Assembly (NCBI GenBank): GCA_016271365.2
Contig: CM057456.1
Span: forward strand, 1,393,345,501 to 1,393,409,500
DNA from: Neoceratodus forsteri
Lineage: Eukaryota; Chordata; Ceratodontiformes; Ceratodontidae
Direction of reading: 5' to 3'
DNA: 64,000 bases
In this document: positions 32,700 to 43,869 of the stretch, piece by piece
Layout: every line of letters starts with the position of its first letter
How positions within the stretch are numbered: position 1 is the first letter of the stretch
The notes under the pieces: generated by a model
What the model was told of the DNA's origin: nothing
What the model saw: the letters and a program-made list of their open reading frames with translations, nothing else
Databases searched by the model: none
Program-made: the position numbers and the translations under genes

Positions 32700-34090
32700 G
32701 CCTCTTCCTTTCACTTGTAAAAGTTAAGAATTGAAATGGGCAAATACATTTTATTTTATAATGTGATTGTATATTCTAGCCTTCGCTATTTTGAAATGTA
32801 AGTGGTCACAAACTGCAGTATTATATGGAAGTGAGGGCCCTGACTGATGACTATCACTCTAATAGTTTTTCTAACACCTTTCCACGCATGGTTTGTTAAC
32901 ATGCAGTTATTGTCCATTTTGATGCATCGGGGAGTCTGACATGTTCCTTTTCAGTTTAGCTGTCACCATACTTTTGCATGCATATGACCTCAGCATTGCC
33001 TCAGAAGTGAGCAGCTTTAGCTACAGGGATGGGACGAACTGCACATTTCTGGAGCCTCTCACAACGCATAACATTTATGTGTTGTGCTGCACAAAACCCT
33101 AAGAGCTGCTTTGTGTACTGCAATGTACAGTATCAGTTATCAGCATTTACAGTTTGCACAGTGGGAAATGTGTTCATGATGCCTTTGGTAATTGTATAAT
33201 TTATTTTGTCAAACATTGTGTTACATAGAATGTGGGAACGAATGTTGATATTTCATAAGTTTGCTCCCCCACTAGTCAGTGGTTCTATTGCCGCTCAGTG
33301 CTTGTAAGTTGCTCAGCTGTATTCCTTCTATGTTTTATGATGCAACTGTGACATGGAGAAGTTTGGAACTGTTGCTGTAGTGAGAGCTGTTTGCATTAAA
33401 ATTACATCTAATTGACTAGCTGCACTGTACCAGTGAACCTTACAAAAAAAATGCTAGAAATACATCTCGTTTCTCAGTTATTTTGTAGTGTTTTTTTCTT
33501 TTTTTCCCCAGCAAAACAATCATGCTCTTGCAAGGAATAGTTGTCAACGTCTGCATGAGACTGGGTTTGACATAGTGTAATTGATTATTTGTGTTTTAGG
33601 CCCGCCCACTGCTCATAGCTGTTTCCATGTACAGTACATCACATAGCCTATATTTTTAATTAGTTGGAATGGTGGGTGGACTCCAGAACAAAAATAATTA
33701 ATTATGCTTGGGAAGTAATATGGGTTTTGGCAATCTACATCTTAAAGACACATTAGGACCTAGAGTCAATCCGTTTTGCTCCCTCCCCCTTTATTAGGCA
33801 AAGCCGTGAATCACCTGTCTTAAACAGAATTGTACATTTTCAAAAATACAAATGTTTCGTATACTTTAAAACAAATATTTTTAAAGAATCAGAAACCAGA
33901 CTTGTGCTATCAGGGCAAGTATAATTCATGAAGTTGTTTGAGCATGCTCAGTTGTGGGAGCCCACTGAAATAATATTGTGGTACAGTATTAAAAAAAAAT
34001 GAATTTTGAACACTAGGATGAAATCTGTATAATGATTAAAGGATCCATGCCCCACTTTCAAAAGCAGAACTCGGCTGGAATTTTGAAAAA
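32700..34090. other. No gene or repeat recognised
   Basis: The sequence is AT-rich and looks unique within the window, without long open frames or terminal repeats. It is most simply intronic DNA. Confidence 0.4.
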
Positions 34091-34099
34091 TGAGCTCAT

Positions 34100-34250
34100 T
34101 TGGGGGCGCCTGATGGCTCAATGACAGCTCATTACACTGCCACACTGGGGACCCAGGTTCAAGCGCAGTTTTGGGATTGGGCAGGACTGTCCATGGGACT
34201 GAGGAGGTGCTACTACGCAGTGTCAGACTGGCCCACCTGGATACCTGGAA
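34100..34250 (+). mobile_element. tRNA-derived SINE-like sequence
   Basis: GATGGCTCAATGACAGCTC resembles a polymerase III A box, and GGACCCAGGTTCAAGCGC, about 40 bp further, resembles a B box (GGTTCAANNC). The spacing is right for a tRNA-derived head. The 3' end is unclear. The B-box-side phrase CTGGGGACCCAGG also occurs near 51018, so a common family is likely. Confidence 0.6.
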
Positions 34251-34394
34251 ATTTCCAGATGTGCCTCCCTCAAGTTGGGTTCCTCCCCGCATTCCAGTCA
34301 CTAAAAATCTTGTCATATACAGTATCAATTTCCTAACACATTTTTTAAATCACTGTAGTACTGTATATACAAAATTATGTGCTTTTTTAATCAC

Positions 34395-34399
<5 letters not shown>

Positions 34400-34455
<56 letters not shown>

Positions 34456-34456
34456 A
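34400..34456. repeat. (AT)n then (AC)n microsatellite
   Basis: About 45 bp of pure AT dinucleotide pass directly into six AC units. Confidence 0.97.
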
Positions 34457-34499
34457 TGCTATAATGGAGCCAGTGTACCACATTGAAGTAAAGGCAGAT

Positions 34500-35715
34500 T
34501 TGTGCTTGTCACACCTGAACCCTCCTTATCCATCTTCCAGGTGGGCCCCTGTTCCAACTTTTCTGGTGGATCCCTGTACACCCCACTTTGACCCTGCTGT
34601 CCCGTGATAGTGCTCCAAGCATGTAGGGCTGGCACCAGGTTCTGCTGCCATAGCGACCCTGTGGCAGGCCAGGGAACTTGCCTCCTGCACTGAAGGATGC
34701 TGTATGGCCTGTCGAGGCACTGCCTGGCACTGTGCAAGTGGACAGGAGCAGAAAAACTGAAAGAAAGTCAGAACACCCTGTATTCCAAGAACCATCAGCA
34801 GAATAGTCGCTGCACCCTCTGGTCTCACCCTATGTGGATCTTCACTGGTCCTGACTGTGGGGAAGCGGCAAATGGGGCTGGGAGGCCACTGACACAGGAG
34901 ACAGGACTAGCAGGAGAAGGTGAGCATTGCTTCAGGTGCAGATTGCTGTATAAAAAAAGGCTCATTTTGAACAGTAGCGCCTGATATATTTATATAATGG
35001 GGTTTAACAAAGTGAGCAATCTGAGAAACTTGATTGATCTAAATACATTACCATACCATGCATTAATTCCCAGGGAAACGTACAGTTCATAACTAACCTA
35101 GCCTAATCTATCTAGCAGCAGCCTAAATACACAAAAATAAACCCCTTTTCCATTAATATAAAACCTTTTACCATTTTTATAAGTGCAGTACCCTACTTCA
35201 GGTTCATGAGTTTCTAGAGAATTGATGCACTTTCCCGGTGCATTAAAGGGCACTCAGCTGCTGGCCTTGTGCCTTCCAGTTCACTTGAGGCATGCATTAA
35301 TTGTCTAGAATCCCATGCCCTTTTGTATGTTATTGTTTACTTTTATCTGTATGCAGTTTGAGAAATCAACTACTCTTGATGTTTACATTTGAGTGTTTCG
35401 AATAATTAGGGATGCTTTCACTGACTTGCATTTGGATGTCCCCATCAGGAGGGCCAGCTGCTTTCCTAGAGCATTTGCTTTCATTTTTATGTTTGCTTGC
35501 ACACATGTGCAAGAAACATAGTGCCATCATCAGAGTTTTCGGAGGTGTGTCACCCCCTCTTCCAATTCAGTCAGTGTGTTGGCAGGCGCGGCCCCAGTCC
35601 GCCAATGCATGCTGAAGCTGTCTATGACAGCTCCAAAATGCAGTGGCATACAGTTGAAAGGGGGAGCTACGCTTCAGTGAGCAGCGATCAGATATTGCCT
35701 GCTCATGCGCAGCTC
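34500..35715. other. No gene recognised
   Basis: Short open frames occur on both strands but none resembles a known protein. The part at 34500-34960 is GC-richer and may be a repeat. The rest is AT-rich, unique-looking DNA. Confidence 0.35.
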
Positions 35716-35719
35716 TCCC

Positions 35720-35757
35720 TACACACACACACACACACACGCCACACACACACACAT
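35720..35757. repeat. (CA)n microsatellite
   Basis: About 38 bp of CA dinucleotide, broken once by GC near 35741. Confidence 0.97.
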
Positions 35758-35775
35758 GCACGCCTCCCCACGCAC

Positions 35776-36060
35776 TGTACAGCCGGGGTGCCCAATTCGG
35801 TCGGGTGTGCGGCGCCTCAAAAAGTTTCACATGCCACGCTGGGTGCCCACCCCAGTGGCAAATCATCGTATAGCCGACGGGGTACCCAATCCCCCATCGG
35901 CTCCACTGTCCTCCCGAGTACTGGGTGCCACGCTGGGGAGCCCACCCCATAAGTGGCAGCAGTCACTGTGGCCGGCCAGGGGTGCCAATCCCTGTCGGCT
36001 CCATGCCCCAACCAGTCGTCCTTGTGCCACACTGGGAGCCCACCCCAGCGTGGCAAACGT
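35776..36060. repeat. ~96-bp tandem repeat, three units
   Basis: Units start at about 35776, 35870 and 35968 (AGCCGGGGTGCCCAATTCGG, AGCCGACGGGGTACCCAATC, GCCGGCCAGGGGTGCCAATC). Each later holds TGCCACGCTGGG or TGCCACACTGGG, then GCCCACCCCA (about 35832, 35926, 36026). The inner CCACGCTGGGG and CCCCAGCGTGG are inverted, so each unit can fold. Confidence 0.72.
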
Positions 36061-36294
36061 CTCCGCTCAGTTAAAAAAGAAATCTGTAAGTAAAAACTGT
36101 CCTCGGCGCTTCTCCTGCCCTCCCACAACCCGCACCCACCCACTGCGCACCCTGCCTCCCCACCCCTCACCCCATACCTACCTCCGGACCTCGGCGCGAC
36201 GATCTTTGGTGGACCGGGAACACGTCTGCACTCTTCAAAGCCGACCGCGAACTGAGGAAATGCCGGTAAGCTGTATAATGGGATAGATAGGGGT

Positions 36295-38035
36295 TTTTCA
36301 ACTTTGTTGCATATCTCAGGCATTTTTTGGAATTTTTGCACCAAATTTTCAACATGGGGTGTTTGGGACCCCTTCTCATGAATGATGTCACTGTCATGGC
36401 GTTATTCGGGCCCGAAGGGTGATTTCACAGTCACTGCATGAAATCACCTTTTGGGTCCGATTAACGAAACAACACTGCCAGCGTTCATAAGGTGGGCTCT
36501 CAAGAAGCCTATTTTGAAAATTTGGTGGAAAAATTAAAAAAAAATGACTGTTTTATGAGCGTGCGTTGCGCAGTTCCTACGCAGACTCGTAAGTTCGCGA
36601 ATTTTCAATATTTTCACTCCAGATTTTCAACATTGCCATTTTACCACACCTCCTTATGAGTAGTACAGCTGTCATTTTTCACATCTTGCCCAAAATGTGT
36701 TTCCGCCCATGTAGCGCACAATGGCGCAGTCGGTGTGCGAAATCAATATATGGGACACATTAAGAAAATCACAGTGACACTGTTCATGAGCAGAGGTCTT
36801 AAAATGGCTATGTTGAAAATTTGGTGAAAAATCCTAAATATGACTGTTTTACTAGTGTGCGTTGGGCAGTTCCTACGCACGCTCGTAAGTTTGCAAATTT
36901 TCAATATTTTCAATCCAGATTTTCAACATTGCCATTTTATTACACTTCCTTATGAGCAATACAGCTGTCATTTGTCACATCTTGCCCAAAACATGTTTCC
37001 GCCCATGTAGTGCACAATGGGCGTGAGTCGGTGTCACGAAATCAGTGTATAGACACATTAAGAAAATCACAGTGACACTGTTCATGAGCAGAGGTCTTAA
37101 AATGGCTATGTTGAAATTTAATAATTCTAAAAAAAAGACTGTTTTGTAATGCGTTCTGCGCGGTTCCCTCATAGCTTGTAAGTTTGCGAATTTTCAATAT
37201 TTCACTCCAGATTTTCAACATTTCCGTTTTATAACACTTCCTTATGAACAGTACAGCTGCCATTTTTCTCATGTCACCCAAAATGTGTTTTCGCACATGT
37301 AGCGCTCAATGGTGCAGTCAGTGTGCGAAAGTAATGTTTGGGACAGATTAAGAAAATCACAGTTACGCTGTTCATGAGCAGAGGTCTTAAAATGGCTATG
37401 TTGAAAATTTGGTGACAAAAGTCCATAAAATGACTGTTACGACTGAGCATTGTGCAGTTTCCACGCACCCTCGTAAGTTCATGACTTTGTAATATTTTCA
37501 GTCCAGATTTTCACCAGTGGCATTTTTCCACACTTCCTTATGAACAGTACAGCTGTCATTTTTCACAACACAGCCGAAATGTGTTTTCACACTTTCAGCG
37601 CAGAGATGTGTGGTCACTGTGGGAAATCATTGTTCGGGACAGATAAAGAAAATCACAGTGACACTGTTCATGATCGGAGGTCCCGAAATGCCTCTGTTGA
37701 CAATCTGCTGTAAAAAATCCCCAAACTAATTACATTACGGGTGTGCGTTGCATAGTTTCTATGCATGCTCGTGACTTCACCAGTTTTTTTAATATTTTCA
37801 CTACAGATTTGTAACATTGCCATTTTTTACACTTCCCCATAAACAGTACAGCTGCCATTTTTTACATCCTGTTCGGAATGTGTTTGCACCTGTGGTGCTA
37901 AATGCCGTAGTCGCTGTGCATAAGCAGCTTTCGGCTAACAAACTGATATTGCCACTGTTCATGAGGTGGGGTCACAGAAAAAACATGTTGAAAATTTGGA
38001 GTGAAAATACCAACGAATGCCTGAGGTATTACGGT
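36295..38035. repeat. ~295-bp satellite array bounded by inverted ends
   Basis: The phrase TGTTCATGAG or a near variant recurs at about 36481, 36781, 37079, 37369, 37665 and 37956, giving spacings of 290-300 bp. Each unit contains GTTGAAAATTTGGTG and, further on, the opposite-strand-like CCAGATTTTCAACATTGCC, so a unit is itself an inverted repeat. The outer ends are also inverted: ATCTCAGGCATTTTTTGGAA near 36312 pairs with CCAACGAATGCCTGAGGTAT near 38030. No long ORF is present. Confidence 0.8.
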
Positions 38036-38039
38036 TTCC

Positions 38040-38390
38040 AACCATAACGCCCAACCCCATAGAGAATGACAGGCATCAGGGATGTGACTTTGGATTCTTG
38101 CCTGCAATGCTCATACCATTCCACACCCTGCAGCCAGTGAGAGGCATCGAGGTATGCCTTGGACTCTTCCGCCCCAAAGTCCACCCCATTCTCCTAAACC
38201 ACACCCATCTCACCGTATTTCCTGATGGAATGGGGTGCGCATAAAGGCCAAAGACCCCAAGGCACACCGTGACACTTGTCAGTGTCTGCAGGGTGGGGTG
38301 TGGTGAAATGACGTGACCGTTATGCCTGACGACCCAAAGGCACACCCCAATGCCTGTCACTCTCTGCAGGGTGGTGGTGGGGTTGGCTTC
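38040..38390. repeat. Imperfect inverted repeat (foldback)
   Basis: CATTCCACACCCTGCAGCC with GGTATGCCTTGGACTC on the left pair with CCAAGGCACACCGTGAC and CTGCAGGGTGGGGTGTGG on the right (about 38115-38170 against 38255-38305). A third related block, CAAAGGCACACCCCAATGCC to CTCTGCAGGGTGGTGG, is at 38335-38377. It is a probable non-autonomous element next to the satellite. Confidence 0.6.
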
Positions 38391-38666
38391 AGTTCAATAC
38401 TTCACTGCCATTCCTATTACGCAGCTCTGTAACTTCTACACTACCACTGCCAATGCCAGCAAGCAAACATTCAGCAGTGACAAATGCACATTTTTTACTT
38501 CTTTAGTACCTTTTCCAACCAAGCCTGATGCTCAGAGTGAATGCCTTTAATGCTTTTACGAACATTACTTCAGTGCTCTTCTCACTAGTAGCCAAATTCA
38601 GTTGGCCACCAAAATGCAAAGGAAGGCAAAACAAGCTACCACAGGTCTGTATATCATGATGATGTT

Positions 38667-39068
38667 CAGGGTCCGATGGCACTGAGGGTTGAAGCGCTGG
38701 ACGCCACACTTCGCACCATGCCGGTGACCCGCGTTCAGGAACAGATCCGGGTCATTCAGGGGTTGGCTGGGGAGGTAAGGATTGAGCAACCGGAGGACTG
38801 TTTTCCTTTCTTGGGGCAGAGGGGTTTGCGTGCTGTGCGCGTCAGCACAAGAGGGGTTCGACCCGCGCCCAGGTGTGCTTGGCCACCTCTACGGAGGTGG
38901 AGACTACTTCTGCACCCATTGCACGGGGACAGGGAGAAAAAATGGAGGAAAATACCGGGACCCGGCAGGACCATGGGCAGGAGGATGTACCCCTCCCAGG
39001 GGGGTCGTAGCCCCTGCTGGGTTCACGCGGAGGTGACAAATAATGTCGTGATAAAAAAATGTTAAAAA
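38667..39068 (+). mobile_element. SINE-like retroposon, copy 2 (402 bp)
   Basis: It is flanked by ATGATGATGTT at 38656-38666 and 39069-39079, a perfect 11-bp target duplication. The 5' part, GATGGCACTGAGGGTTGAAG, is shared with copy 1 at 31632, as are later blocks. A better B-box candidate, GGGGTTCGACCCGCG, is at about 38855. The 3' end is A-rich (ATAAAAAAATGTTAAAAA). It ends 37 bp before the dynein exon, in the region where the branch point and polypyrimidine tract should lie. Confidence 0.85.
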
Positions 39069-39105
39069 ATGATGATGTTTTGGACCTCTGTTTAATGTGT
39101 TGTAG

Positions 39106-39299
39106 ACTGTGGCATTGATAGAGGAATTCCGTGGACTGGACAGAGACATCGAAGGTTCAGTTAAGCGATGGAAGAAGCTTGTGGAGTCTGAATGCCCAGA
39201 GAAGGAAAAATTTCCACAAGAATGGAAAAACAAGAGTTCTCTGCAGAAGCTTATCATTCTCCGAGCGCTGCGCCCAGACAGGATGACCTATGCTGTCCG
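39106..39299 (+). CDS. Axonemal dynein heavy chain exon (DNAH9/11/17-like)
   Basis: A 194-nt exon is open in one frame. The acceptor is TGTGTTGTAG at 39096-39105 and the donor CCG|GTTAGT at 39299/39300. It enters in phase 0 and leaves after two bases of an Arg codon. The translation has [20 protein letters not shown], then [19 protein letters not shown] and [11 protein letters not shown]. These blocks are strongly conserved in outer-arm axonemal dynein heavy chains, in the stretch that leads from AAA5 into AAA6 of the motor ring. The protein drives ciliary beating. No stop or frameshift is present, so the gene looks alive. I did not find the neighbouring exons. The paralogue among DNAH9, DNAH11 and DNAH17 cannot be fixed from 64 residues. 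Confidence 0.9.
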
Positions 39300-41240
39300 G
39301 TTAGTATTCCAGAGCTTTGCATGTCACAGGATCTAAAGGAATTACTGTAGGCCTAAGCTATGGTATGGTTCTAGAGATGCAGATAAGTGGTCCCATTGTT
39401 ATCAAAGATTTAAAACTATGCTTCACCAGTGCCTGTAAGAGTAGTGACAGGTACTGCATATTTACAAGAAGTGAGGAAAACAATGTCTTCATCCTAAACA
39501 TTTTGACACAACTGTCAAGTATGCACATGTTGTGTTCAAACTCATCCATTGGCCCTAGGCACTTTTTTCTTTAACAGAGCCATATCTAAAGCACTTTCCT
39601 TTGAAGGTTTCCTTGGAATGACCACAGTTTCTTTTTTTTGTATTTAAGAATTTCTTTACCTAGGATTTAGATACACCTTGGTATCGTGGGATCCTACCTT
39701 GCCTAATGGCACGACTGGGTGTGGCTCTGCCTTACCCAGTGTCACAACTGGAAGGGCTGAACCTCAGTGAGGTCATGTGACCTTCCCAGTGTCCCGCAGG
39801 CTTGGCTTTCAGTTTGTCACCCTAATCATTATAGTCTATTTTCCCTTCACCTCCTGAATCATGCTTTGAAAGAATCTGCTCATCCAAACCATTGCCTACT
39901 TACAGTTTAGAATAGTTAGAGATAATGCTTCTGCCAAAGGTTTATCCCTTTTGTTGTATTCTTATTTTCTAAAGGTCTTATTAAATTCATAAAAAGTATT
40001 CAGGGGATGCAGTTAATAAATGCAGAATATGCAATAGGCTGACTCAAAATATGCCTTTTATCTTCATGAGTGAGGGGGCGGGACTATAATTCATGAGTGG
40101 TAGAGCCACGAGTGAGTTATGAAAGTCCTACCCACACACAAGTGATGATAAATTGACTATTTTGAGTTAGACTATCGTATATTCAATATATACAACAACA
40201 GTTAACAAGTTATAGCTTTTAAATCTGCATTTTGTTTGAAGTTTGCTGTTTTTTCTTTGATTTTAACATCTGGCTTCAGTGCTGCACTAGGCAGTGGGAT
40301 GTCGTCAGCATTTTGAAAGCTGCTCTCTAATTGGTTCAGTATTCCACTATGATGACAGTAACCTTTACAACAGAGAATAGTAGATGGCCAGCTAGGCAGA
40401 ACCAAGTGGGTTCTGCCAAAGAAGGGTTCAGATTCCTGGTGACCTTGAGAGAGAAGCTAGAGCGCTCCATGGAAATGTGAACCACAAGGTGGCAGAGCAC
40501 ACTAGTTCTACATAAAGATGGTCATCCGCTATTTTTTATAGTGTATGGTGTCCCCAGAATACATTTGTTAATGGTTTGAGTAATTATTTATTTATTTTAA
40601 ACGAGGTCTCTACTGTCCAAGTTTTTGGTTGCTAGGATGAGGTGTGTGGTTGTTAGGGACCAGATGTCCCTACGTTTCTTTTGTGCACTGCTATTGGTTG
40701 AGATTCGGCTTTGGGAGGGGTTTTCAAGAAAAAGAAAAAGGAGGCTGTGTTTCTCACATAGCAAGGTGTCATTTAGGAACCGAGTCTTTTTTTATTAAGT
40801 AGTTGTATATATCTGATTGATCCTGTGTTTAACTTTTTGTACAGAGGTACATATCTGGTTGAGTCTGCCTATAATTAATTGTATCTGGTTGATCCTGCAT
40901 CTGCGTAGTTACATGGCTGTCTGTTTGTTCCATCGCCATCTCCCTTGATCTGATTGATCCTGCGGTTTCAGTTACCATTCCTCCTGCGCGAGGCAACTCA
41001 ACTAGAATTCTGTTGTACCACAGAAGGGTTGAACAGCATTCCATGACCTTTGAACTGCGGTACAACAGCGTTTTAGATGATATAAAAATCAAGGTAGAAC
41101 AACGTTCTACTACACACTATAACATTTTTTGATATGTTGCTGTTACTGATGTCACTAACTAAGATGTCTTTTTTATCTTGTCTTTTATACCCCCACACCT
41201 GTTGTGTATACATAGGGATTATCCCATGAGGTAGCTTCAA
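39300..41240. other. Intron-like DNA; four spaced copies of a 15-bp motif
   Basis: No further exon was recognised downstream of the dynein exon. At 40811, 40853, 40883 and 40949 the motif ATCTGRTTGATCCTG occurs with small changes (spacings 42, 30 and 66). An inverted pair, CTGTTGTACCACAG and CTGCGGTACAACAG, lies at about 41010 and 41056. Confidence 0.5.
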
Positions 41241-41559
41241 ATATACATGTTTCTTGGGACGTGGATATGATGTTCTATCCACACTTCTGGCAGTTTCCTT
41301 TTCTCTTAAAAGCTTGCCAAAAAGTCTTCAAGCTGGCTCCTCCTACCCACCTGGGTGGTGACTCCCTCTGCTCCACCCCATGATGCCAGATCTTCCTTTC
41401 CACTGGAAAAAGCAGGTTCCCTCCTTACCACTCCCGCACTGAGTAGGCCCCTGCACGTAAATCTTCGGATTTACTTCCTAAAACTTAAAACTCTCATGAG
41501 TTTCATCTTCACCTCAATCTTCAATTGTGACCATCATGGATGATAAGTCCTTTTCTGGG

Positions 41560-43865
41560 TTCTGCTAGTGCCTTTGTGGGCAGAAGATGTCCAGGACCGA
41601 CCCGCATGCCACGTGTGTCTACTACCTGGGGCACGACCACAATCCCCAGGCCTGTGACTTTTGTAGTTTTTTTTTCACCGGAACATCCTGGAGGACTGTC
41701 TCACCTGACTTAACCTGAGCTACCTGGTGCTTTGGAACCCGCTGGTCAAATCTGAGGATGCCTGTTGGGTGGTCTCCACAGCTTTGGGGTCCGCTGCACA
41801 GTTTGCGGCATTTGAGGGCCACAGCTTACTCCTCTTTGGCTTCTGCCTTTGTGCCACTCTAGCTGAGCTCGACTTTCACGGGGTCCTTCAAGGAATTGTG
41901 TCAGTCCCTGCCAACCCTTGGTGAGGGACCTTCTGGGCACAACTCTAAATCCAAAAAAAGAGTCAGAAAAAGAAAGGACTTGCCTTCGTTCATGGAATCG
42001 GGAGTACTCTCAGTCAAGAGCCTTTTGTTCCCGCATTTCTCCAGATTTGACTTCGGTCAGATCCTCAGTCCAGGCTGCCGACTCCATGGTAACCCCATCA
42101 GGCCAGTTAGCTGAGACATTGGTTGAGGTCCCAGCCGAGATTTTTCTCGAACCAACCAACCAATTGTCAACTGAAGAGACTGACACTTCTTTGTCCAGGA
42201 CTCCGATCCTGAATCAGACTGTTGGAGGGATGGATTAGTCTGCTAACCCGCTGCCTCTGGTCAATGACCTAAACCTGGAGAAGCCTCGGCGCTCGCCGAC
42301 TCCCTCCGAGCCCTGCTGCTGATCCCCTGGGCAGTCAAGGTCGAGGTCTTAGTCTTCCTCCTGTGGGTCAAGCCAGTCCCACTGACATTGCGCTCCCACT
42401 CTCGGCACCACGGGAAGTGGTGCCGCCGCTACTCTTCATCCTCATCTTCCTCGGGTAAGGAGAGGCTTCGGCGCAGATTGCATTGATGCTATGAGGACTT
42501 GATGTGGCAACAGCTGGTGTTTACCGGCATCAAGCCAACTCCGGCTCCTATGCTGGCCATCACCTGGCTATTTCCTGAAAGGCTGATGCCATGTCCATCG
42601 ACAGAGCCAACTAAAATGGTCCTGTCACGACCGGCCCAGGCGTCTCCGCCGATAGTAGTGGAACCACAGCCTAAAAAGCTACCAACCGGCACCCTGACTA
42701 AGGAGTCATGGCCGTCTAAGGGGCTTTCCCAATGGCTGTCGGTCACCGTCACCCCGACCATCCGTGGAGGGTCTGTGGAGACTCAGGCGATTGACCACTC
42801 TTTAACGACTTCTCAGAGTCTGAGGGATCCTCCCTGCACTCCTGTCCAGTTGACATGAAGTCTGTGGGGGATCTCTCAAGGGACGAAGGCCCATTTTCCT
42901 TCTTGGGCCTTCTCTGCCTGATCTTTGAGCTGATGGGTATGAAAATGGAGCCCGTCCAGAAGCGGGCTCATTACCCATTGACTGAGATCCTCGACTGAGG
43001 AGACACTCTGGTGGAAGCTTTCCTAGTGGCAGAAGCCATTCTTGGCCCTGTCCTGGAGCATTGGCAGCTTGCCTTCTGCCCCGGATGGCACACAAATATG
43101 TGGTACCCACTGGCTCCCTCCTGGGATTCACAGAGCACCCCTCGGCCAAGGGATTATTGGTAGACTCTTTGTTTAGGCGCTCCGGCAACACCGAGGATGT
43201 TGACAAGCTGCCTGACAAGGAGTCCAAGAAGTTGAACCATGTGGCTAAGAAAGTCTACACTGCTTACTCGCTTGGTGTCCACCAGGCGAGCTCGGCCCTC
43301 CCCATGGCCCACTTCTCCCATGCCCTGCTGGGCACCCAAGATGAGGTGCTTCCTCATCTGCCTGCAGACCTTCAGACCATGGTCAAATAGGTCTAGAACC
43401 AGAGCCGGGCTGTAGCCAAACAGCTCCAGACAGCCATGGATATTGGGGACTCCTGTGCCCACTCCATGGTGGCCTCAGTGGCCATGCACTGCAAGGCTTA
43501 GTTGAGGATCTCGACCTTCACGGTGGACACTCAGCACAAGTTGGCAGATGTCCCTTTTCTGGGCACCGACTTGTTTGGGCCCAGGGTCAAGGGTCATCAT
43601 ACCGATATAGAGACGTCCAGTACCACCTTGGACTCTGTGACATCTACCCAAAGGGACTCCAAGGGCTCCAAGCAGCAACAGAAGAGGAAGCCCTTTCAGT
43701 CCACCTCCACTCCCGAGGCCAAATCTGCCCAGCCCCAGACTGCCCAGCAGGCTCAGGCCTGGCAGCCTTGGCCCAAGTCGGTGGCCTCGGTTGTCCATAA
43801 GCCTGGAAGGAGAGGCTCTGGTAGTGCCTCAGCGGGGCCCTCCTCCTCCTCCAAGCCTGCCCAGT
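41560..43865 (+). pseudogene. DIRS copy D gag
   Basis: The cysteine motif CLCGQKMSRTDPHATC is followed by VYYLGHDHNPQACDFC; the second pair has one Cys changed to Tyr. The core block LPDKESKKLNHVAKKVYTAY lies at about 43210-43268, followed by HFSHALLGTQDEVLPHLPAD. The C-terminus is basic and Gln-rich (SKQQQKRKPF, about 43665). Stops and frame changes occur near 42235, 43000 and 43388. The same block order is in copy A. Confidence 0.8.
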
Positions 43866-43869
43866 GACA

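Noticed and set aside
32700..34090. Additional dynein exons in the unique-looking region
   Set aside because: No frame with dynein motor motifs and splice sites was seen. A short exon could have been missed; a profile search would settle it.
34100..34170. Functional tRNA gene
   Set aside because: A- and B-box-like motifs are present, but the stems do not form a cloverleaf by eye and the sequence continues as a SINE.
35497..35952. A 151-residue open frame over the CA repeat and ~96-bp repeat
   Set aside because: It is translated simple repeat (HTHTHT) and tandem repeat, with no homology and no conserved start.
36080..36290. CpG-island promoter or host first exon
   Set aside because: The stretch is C-rich with a few CpGs, but there is no conserved frame; it lies between two tandem repeats.
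40880..40900. CTGGTTGATCCTGC, which equals the start of 18S rRNA
   Set aside because: Only about 14 bases match; the next bases do not follow rRNA, and three similar motifs lie nearby. No rRNA gene here.
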